64,000 bases of DNA from Bog-473 sp963738135 (GTDB taxonomy: Bacteria; Actinomycetota; Acidimicrobiia; Acidimicrobiales; RAAP-2), in NCBI GenBank assembly GCA_963738135.1, contig CAVTVK010000001.1, positions 1 to 64,000 of the forward strand, written 5' to 3'. The notes under the pieces are model-generated. The model saw nothing but the letters and a program-made list of their open reading frames with translations, was not told the DNA's origin and did not search any database. A program made the position numbers and the translations under genes. How positions within the stretch are numbered: position 1 is the stretch's first letter; every line of letters starts with the position of its first letter. Of this stretch, positions 60,481 to 64,000 are shown in pieces.

Positions 60481-61398
60481 TCAGGACGCCTTGCGCCGGG
60501 CGGCCGTCTTCGACCGGGCAGGCGCTTTGGCGGTTTTGGCCACCTTCTTGGCCGGAGCGGCACGCTTTGCGGTCGTCCGCTTGGTAGCGGTGCGCTTGCT
60601 GCTCTTGGAGTCGGAGCCGGGCTTGGCTGCCGCCGCGATGCTGGCGTTGAGCGCCTCCATCAGATCGACGACCTTGGCCGCGGGCTCCGGACCCTCCTGC
60701 AGAACGATCTCGTGACCCTGGCGCTTCTCGTCGATGATCGCCTCGACCTTTTCGCGATGTGTGTCGTGGAACCGCTCGGGGTCCCACTCGCTCTCCATCG
60801 ATTCGATGAGGAGCTGTGCCATCGAGAGCTCGCGATCGGACACGTCGCCGGTATCCGGGAGCTCGAGGTCGCGGCCCGGGGCGCGCACCTCGTCGGAGAA
60901 GTACATGGTGTGGAGGGCCAGCGCGTCGTCCTCGGGCCGTATGGCGACGAGGTACTCCTTGTTCCTCATGACGAGCGTGGCGATGGCGATACGTCCCGCC
61001 TCGGCCATGGCCCGGCGCAAGAGTGCGTAGGCCTTGTCGGCACCGTCTCCTTCGGGAGCGAGGTAGTAGCTGGAACGGAAGAAGACCGGGTCGATGTCGA
61101 CCAGGCCCACGAAATCGGAGATCTCGATCTGGCGGGACTTCTTCGGCTCGGCGGACTCGAGCTCCTCCTCGGAGAGGATGACGAATTCGCCGCCGCCGAG
61201 GTCGTAGCCCTTGACGATCCGGTCCTGGGGGACCTCCTCGCCGGTCCGCTCGTTGACCTTCTTGTAGCGGATCCGGTCGGACGTCCCCTCTTCGAACTGG
61301 TTGAAGTGGATGCTCTTGTCCGAGGTGGCCGGGTACAGGCCGACAGGGATGTTCACCAGTCCGAAACTGAGGGCCCCCTTCCAGATCGTGCGTGGCAC
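60481..61398 (-). CDS. ku: Ku protein (non-homologous end joining)
   Basis: I start at the GTG at 61,398 (VPRTIWKGALSFGLVNIPVG, 305 residues). The Ku beta-barrel and bridge are typical: YKKVNERTGEEVPQDRIVKGY, SRQIEISDFVGLVDIDPVFF, YYLAPEGDGADKAYALLRRA and TLVMRNKEYLVAIRP. The C-terminal 45 residues are a Lys/Ala/Thr-rich tail that binds DNA. Ku holds broken ends for LigD; no ligD gene is present in this window. Confidence 0.96.
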   Translation of the reverse strand: MPRTIWKGALSFGLVNIPVGLYPATSDKSIHFNQFEEGTSDRIRYKKVNERTGEEVPQDRIVKGYDLGGGEFVILSEEELESAEPKKSRQIEISDFVGLVDIDPVFFRSSYYLAPEGDGADKAYALLRRAMAEAGRIAIATLVMRNKEYLVAIRPEDDALALHTMYFSDEVRAPGRDLELPDTGDVSDRELSMAQLLIESMESEWDPERFHDTHREKVEAIIDEKRQGHEIVLQEGPEPAAKVVDLMEALNASIAAAAKPGSDSKSSKRTATKRTTAKRAAPAKKVAKTAKAPARSKTAARRKAS

Positions 61399-61464
61399 GT
61401 CCAACAAAATACCAGCCCAGAGCCGGTCCACCACCTTGTTACAGCCTTTCGTCACACTGAGGCC

Positions 61465-61851
61465 ATGGTGAAGGACATCCCGGCCGGCTTCGGCCCAGCC
61501 CTGCTCGGCGGGTTGGCCGAGCTGGGCGCCGTGGACCCGTTCTCCGGAGACCTGTCCCTTGAACTGGGCATTTCCGTCTGGCTCCGCACGAGTGAGACAT
61601 CGCTCTTCGAGGCCCGGTCGTCGCTCCTCGAGATCCGGCGGGTGATCTTGGAGGTGTGCGGTCTGGACCCGTCGACGGAGCCCTTCCCGATGGTTGGCCG
61701 CTCCCCCAGGTCCGATGTCCTGAACCTGGTCGGGTACATCTCCGAGCTCCTTCGCCGGGCCTGCGCAGGCATGGACCGCAGCGTCGAAGCGGTCATTGCG
61801 GCCGTCGTGGCTCAACTGCCCGTCCCGCTGGACGAGGCGCTCGGCGCGTAA
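61465..61851 (+). CDS. Conserved hypothetical protein
   Basis: 128 residues from the ATG at 61,465 (MVKDIPAGFGPALLGG). It is divergent from ku with 66 bases between. The sequence is helical with repeated hydrophobic positions (FEARSSLLEIRRVILEVC; VLNLVGYISELLRRA). I recognise no motif. It ends three bases before the large surface protein on the other strand. Confidence 0.65.
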   Translation: MVKDIPAGFGPALLGGLAELGAVDPFSGDLSLELGISVWLRTSETSLFEARSSLLEIRRVILEVCGLDPSTEPFPMVGRSPRSDVLNLVGYISELLRRACAGMDRSVEAVIAAVVAQLPVPLDEALGA

Positions 61852-61854
61852 CTC

Positions 61855-64000
61855 CTAGAAACCGAAGGCGGCGATGATCTGGCCGTTGAGGCCGGCCGCC
61901 GCCATGCCTCCGAGGTATGGGGCGTCGCCGTACGTGAACACGTCGCCGCGGGCGGCGGCCACCCAGTAGCCCTTGCCGTCAGCCGTGGGGAAGATGGAGG
62001 TGGCCGGGTTGAACGAATTGACGTAGCCGAGCGCGCCTCCCATGGAGATGGCGTCGCCGAATCCGTCCACGACGCCGTTGGCGTACAACAACCAGTAGCC
62101 GCGCCAATCGGGTGTTGCCACCGCGCCGACGACGGGGACCGTTGTCGGCGGAGGCGAACCGTAGAAGGTGGCGTCGCCGAAGGCATAGACAGCACCGGAA
62201 TCGGTCACCAACCAGTAGCCGTTCCCCGTGCTGTCGGGCATCACTGAGACGGCCTTGCCACTACAACCTCCGATGCCCGGGCAGGAGCCGGCGAAGTGGG
62301 CGTCGCCGAAGGCGAAGACACCGCCATCCGAGGCGATCATGAAGTAGCCATGGCCGCTGGTGGAGGGCACCATGGCGACGATGGGCGCGTTGAGGCTGTT
62401 GGGCTGGCCCGATCCGGCCGGGTGGAGCCCGACGCCGGGGATGGAGCCGTAGAAAGAAGACGTCCCGAAACTGAAGATGCCGCCGTCGGAAGCGACCAGC
62501 CAGTACCCGGTTCGACTGGCCGACGGGGTGATGCCCACCACGGGTCGCTGGAGCGGGGTGCTCCCCATGGAGCCGTAGAAGCCGGCGGCACCGAACGAGA
62601 AGATGCCTCCGTCCGAGCCGACGAGCCAGTAGCCACGCGCCGCCGGCCCGACCGGGAAGGACTGAGTGCTCCCCGTCGCGGCGAGATAGTGCGGACCCTG
62701 CGCCACGCTGGCCGTCAGCGTGCAGACCCCGAAGCCGACGAAGGTCACCGTGTGCCCGTCCGCGGCGACGGTGCAGACCGCAGTCGAGATGGAGGCGACC
62801 GAGGTGGTGCCGTCACCCGTGGTGGAGACGGCGGCGAGGAACGTGCCGATTTCGGTGGCACTGCTCGAGATGTTCGAGATGGTCGGACTGGAAGGCGTTC
62901 CCCGCCCGACGGAGAAGCTCTGGGGTGTTCCAGTGCTCGCCGTGTAGTTGGGCGTCCCGGCCGTATGCGCAGTGAGGGTACAGGTGCCGATGTCAACGAA
63001 CGAAACCCTCAACCCGGAGGCCATGCACACCGTCGGGGTCGACGAGGTCACAGATCCCGCCCCATCGGTCACGGTGCTCACGGTCGGCGTGTAGCCACCG
63101 CCGTAGACGGCCGCTCCATCCCCGGGAATGTTGCTGATGCTCGGTGGGCTCGGTGCAGTGTTCTGTGCCACCGTGAACGCCGTGCACGCGCTCTTTGACG
63201 AGAGATAGTTGGTATCGCCGCTGTACGTGGCCTGATACGAGTAGCTCCCGGCGTTAAGCGGACCGGTCGCGTTGCTCAGCTGGACAACGCCGTTGTTCAA
63301 AGGGAACGGGCCCGGAGCGGGAACGGAAACGGCAGGGGCGCTGCAGGCGTTGTTGCTGTAGAAGTTGTAGGTCAACGTGCCGGTCGGGATGACGCCGCCG
63401 CCACCGATCACCCCGGCGGTGGCCTGTGCTTTGGCGCCCGTCAGCTCACTGCTGTTCCACGGCGAATGGGAGGTGGCGTTGAGCACGGTCAATCCCACCG
63501 GGGGGGTTCCCTTGGTCACGGCGGCCGTGGGGTCCTGCCCCAAGCTCCCGGAGTAGTTTGCATCGCCCGCATAGACGGCCGTGGCCGAGTAGGTCCCCGG
63601 AAGTGCGTTGGTGATCGTGCAGGCGCCCACCCCCCCGGTGAGCGTCGAGGAGGGACAGGAGACGGGTTGACTGTTGGGACCGGTGACTGACCAGATGACA
63701 GACCCGGAAGGGGTGACGCCGGCACCCGTGACCGTTGCGCCGAAGGTGAACGTTGCCCCTGTGGTCTTTCCCGGGGCGTTGTCCGTCACGACGGTTGTGC
63801 TGGCCGCCTTGGTGACGTGCGGAGAGTCCGAACCGGAGCTGGATGTGTAGCTCCCGTCGCCCCCGTAGGACGCCGTGGCCGAGTAGGCCCCCGCAATGGC
63901 GTTGGTGACCGTGCAGGTTGCGTGACCACTGACAAGGGGCGTAGTCGTGCTGCAGGTCACCGGATTCGAGCCCGGATCCGTCACCGTCCATACAATGCCG
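61855..64000 (-). CDS. Large secreted protein: Ig-like domains plus GYWLVASDGG repeats, 5' end outside window
   Basis: At least 714 residues, open to the right edge, so the N-terminus and signal peptide are not visible. The first part has two or more Ig-like domains with the ending GTYSATAVYAGDANYSGS. Next come Ser/Thr-rich beta-domains (ISNIPGDGAAVYGGGY; DIGTCTLTAHTAGTPNY). The C-terminal 245 residues are about seven beta-propeller-like repeats of the type GYWLVASDGGIFSFG, then FYGSM. It is probably a cell-surface adhesin or envelope protein. A fragment of the same repeat family is at 32,735–33,290. Confidence 0.85.
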   Translation of the reverse strand, partial: GIVWTVTDPGSNPVTCSTTTPLVSGHATCTVTNAIAGAYSATASYGGDGSYTSSSGSDSPHVTKAASTTVVTDNAPGKTTGATFTFGATVTGAGVTPSGSVIWSVTGPNSQPVSCPSSTLTGGVGACTITNALPGTYSATAVYAGDANYSGSLGQDPTAAVTKGTPPVGLTVLNATSHSPWNSSELTGAKAQATAGVIGGGGVIPTGTLTYNFYSNNACSAPAVSVPAPGPFPLNNGVVQLSNATGPLNAGSYSYQATYSGDTNYLSSKSACTAFTVAQNTAPSPPSISNIPGDGAAVYGGGYTPTVSTVTDGAGSVTSSTPTVCMASGLRVSFVDIGTCTLTAHTAGTPNYTASTGTPQSFSVGRGTPSSPTISNISSSATEIGTFLAAVSTTGDGTTSVASISTAVCTVAADGHTVTFVGFGVCTLTASVAQGPHYLAATGSTQSFPVGPAARGYWLVGSDGGIFSFGAAGFYGSMGSTPLQRPVVGITPSASRTGYWLVASDGGIFSFGTSSFYGSIPGVGLHPAGSGQPNSLNAPIVAMVPSTSGHGYFMIASDGGVFAFGDAHFAGSCPGIGGCSGKAVSVMPDSTGNGYWLVTDSGAVYAFGDATFYGSPPPTTVPVVGAVATPDWRGYWLLYANGVVDGFGDAISMGGALGYVNSFNPATSIFPTADGKGYWVAAARGDVFTYGDAPYLGGMAAAGLNGQIIAAFGF

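Overview
The window is high-GC bacterial DNA from an actinomycete-type chromosome. A WhiB-like protein is present. The block HAD – tlyA – nadK – recN – pyrG – nudix – xerD followed by scpA – scpB – rluB – cmk – der matches the gene order of the Mycobacterium tuberculosis Rv1692–Rv1713 neighbourhood, with changes. Secreted proteins built from a short 'GYWLVASDGG(I)FSFG' repeat are, from memory, common in Acidimicrobiia, so that class is my best guess. This placement is inference; no rRNA gene is present.

Positions 1–9,000 are ordinary accessory or peripheral chromosome: a twice-frameshifted cation/proton antiporter, an MFS permease next to a frameshifted DeoR regulator, a CDF-like transporter, and an alpha/beta-hydrolase fused to a class III nucleotide cyclase.

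Positions 8,971–34,336 look like two integrated elements lying back to back at one proline tRNA gene (anticodon GGG). A 3' half of the tRNA lies at 8,991–9,032, a complete gene at 23,815–23,889, and a 5' half at 34,296–34,336. All three share the anticodon-loop segment. Each interval ends in a decayed tyrosine integrase (21,642–22,375 and 33,283–34,157). The left island carries excisionase-like and small hypothetical genes, an intact IS30 element, lipoproteins, a truncated Ig-repeat gene, an SGNH hydrolase and two tiny membrane proteins. The right island carries a WhiB-like protein, a broken IS110, a frameshifted polyhydroxybutyrate-depolymerase-like esterase and a four-gene set that is fully open: DUF2652 cyclase-like protein, cyclic-nucleotide-binding protein, cysteine-synthase-like PLP enzyme, and PIG-L deacetylase carrying a cyclic-nucleotide-binding domain. 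This set is the best candidate for an undescribed system, because it survives intact among broken genes and repeats a cyclic-nucleotide theme.

Positions 34,400–64,000 are dense core chromosome. In order: a GAF–GGDEF protein, an HSL-type esterase, a gamma-carbonic anhydrase, a zinc-ribbon membrane protein, Der, a DUF512 radical-SAM-like protein, IspH, an HD phosphohydrolase, a glycosyltransferase and an acyltransferase. These are followed by an aroA–cmk fusion with tyrA and a chorismate mutase, a 23S pseudouridine synthase, ScpB and ScpA, TrpS, an M50 protease, a DksA-like protein, XerD, a nudix hydrolase, PyrG, RecN, NadK and TlyA. The right end holds a histone-H1-like/phasin-like protein, a HAD phosphatase, a CBS protein, Ku, and a large repeat protein that runs off the right edge. 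Many core neighbours overlap by four bases (ATGA or GTGA), which indicates translational coupling.

About ten genes carry single-base frameshifts, mostly left of 34 kb but also aroA and a small gene at 59.3 kb. Some sit in or beside short homopolymers, so assembly error and true decay must be separated using raw reads.
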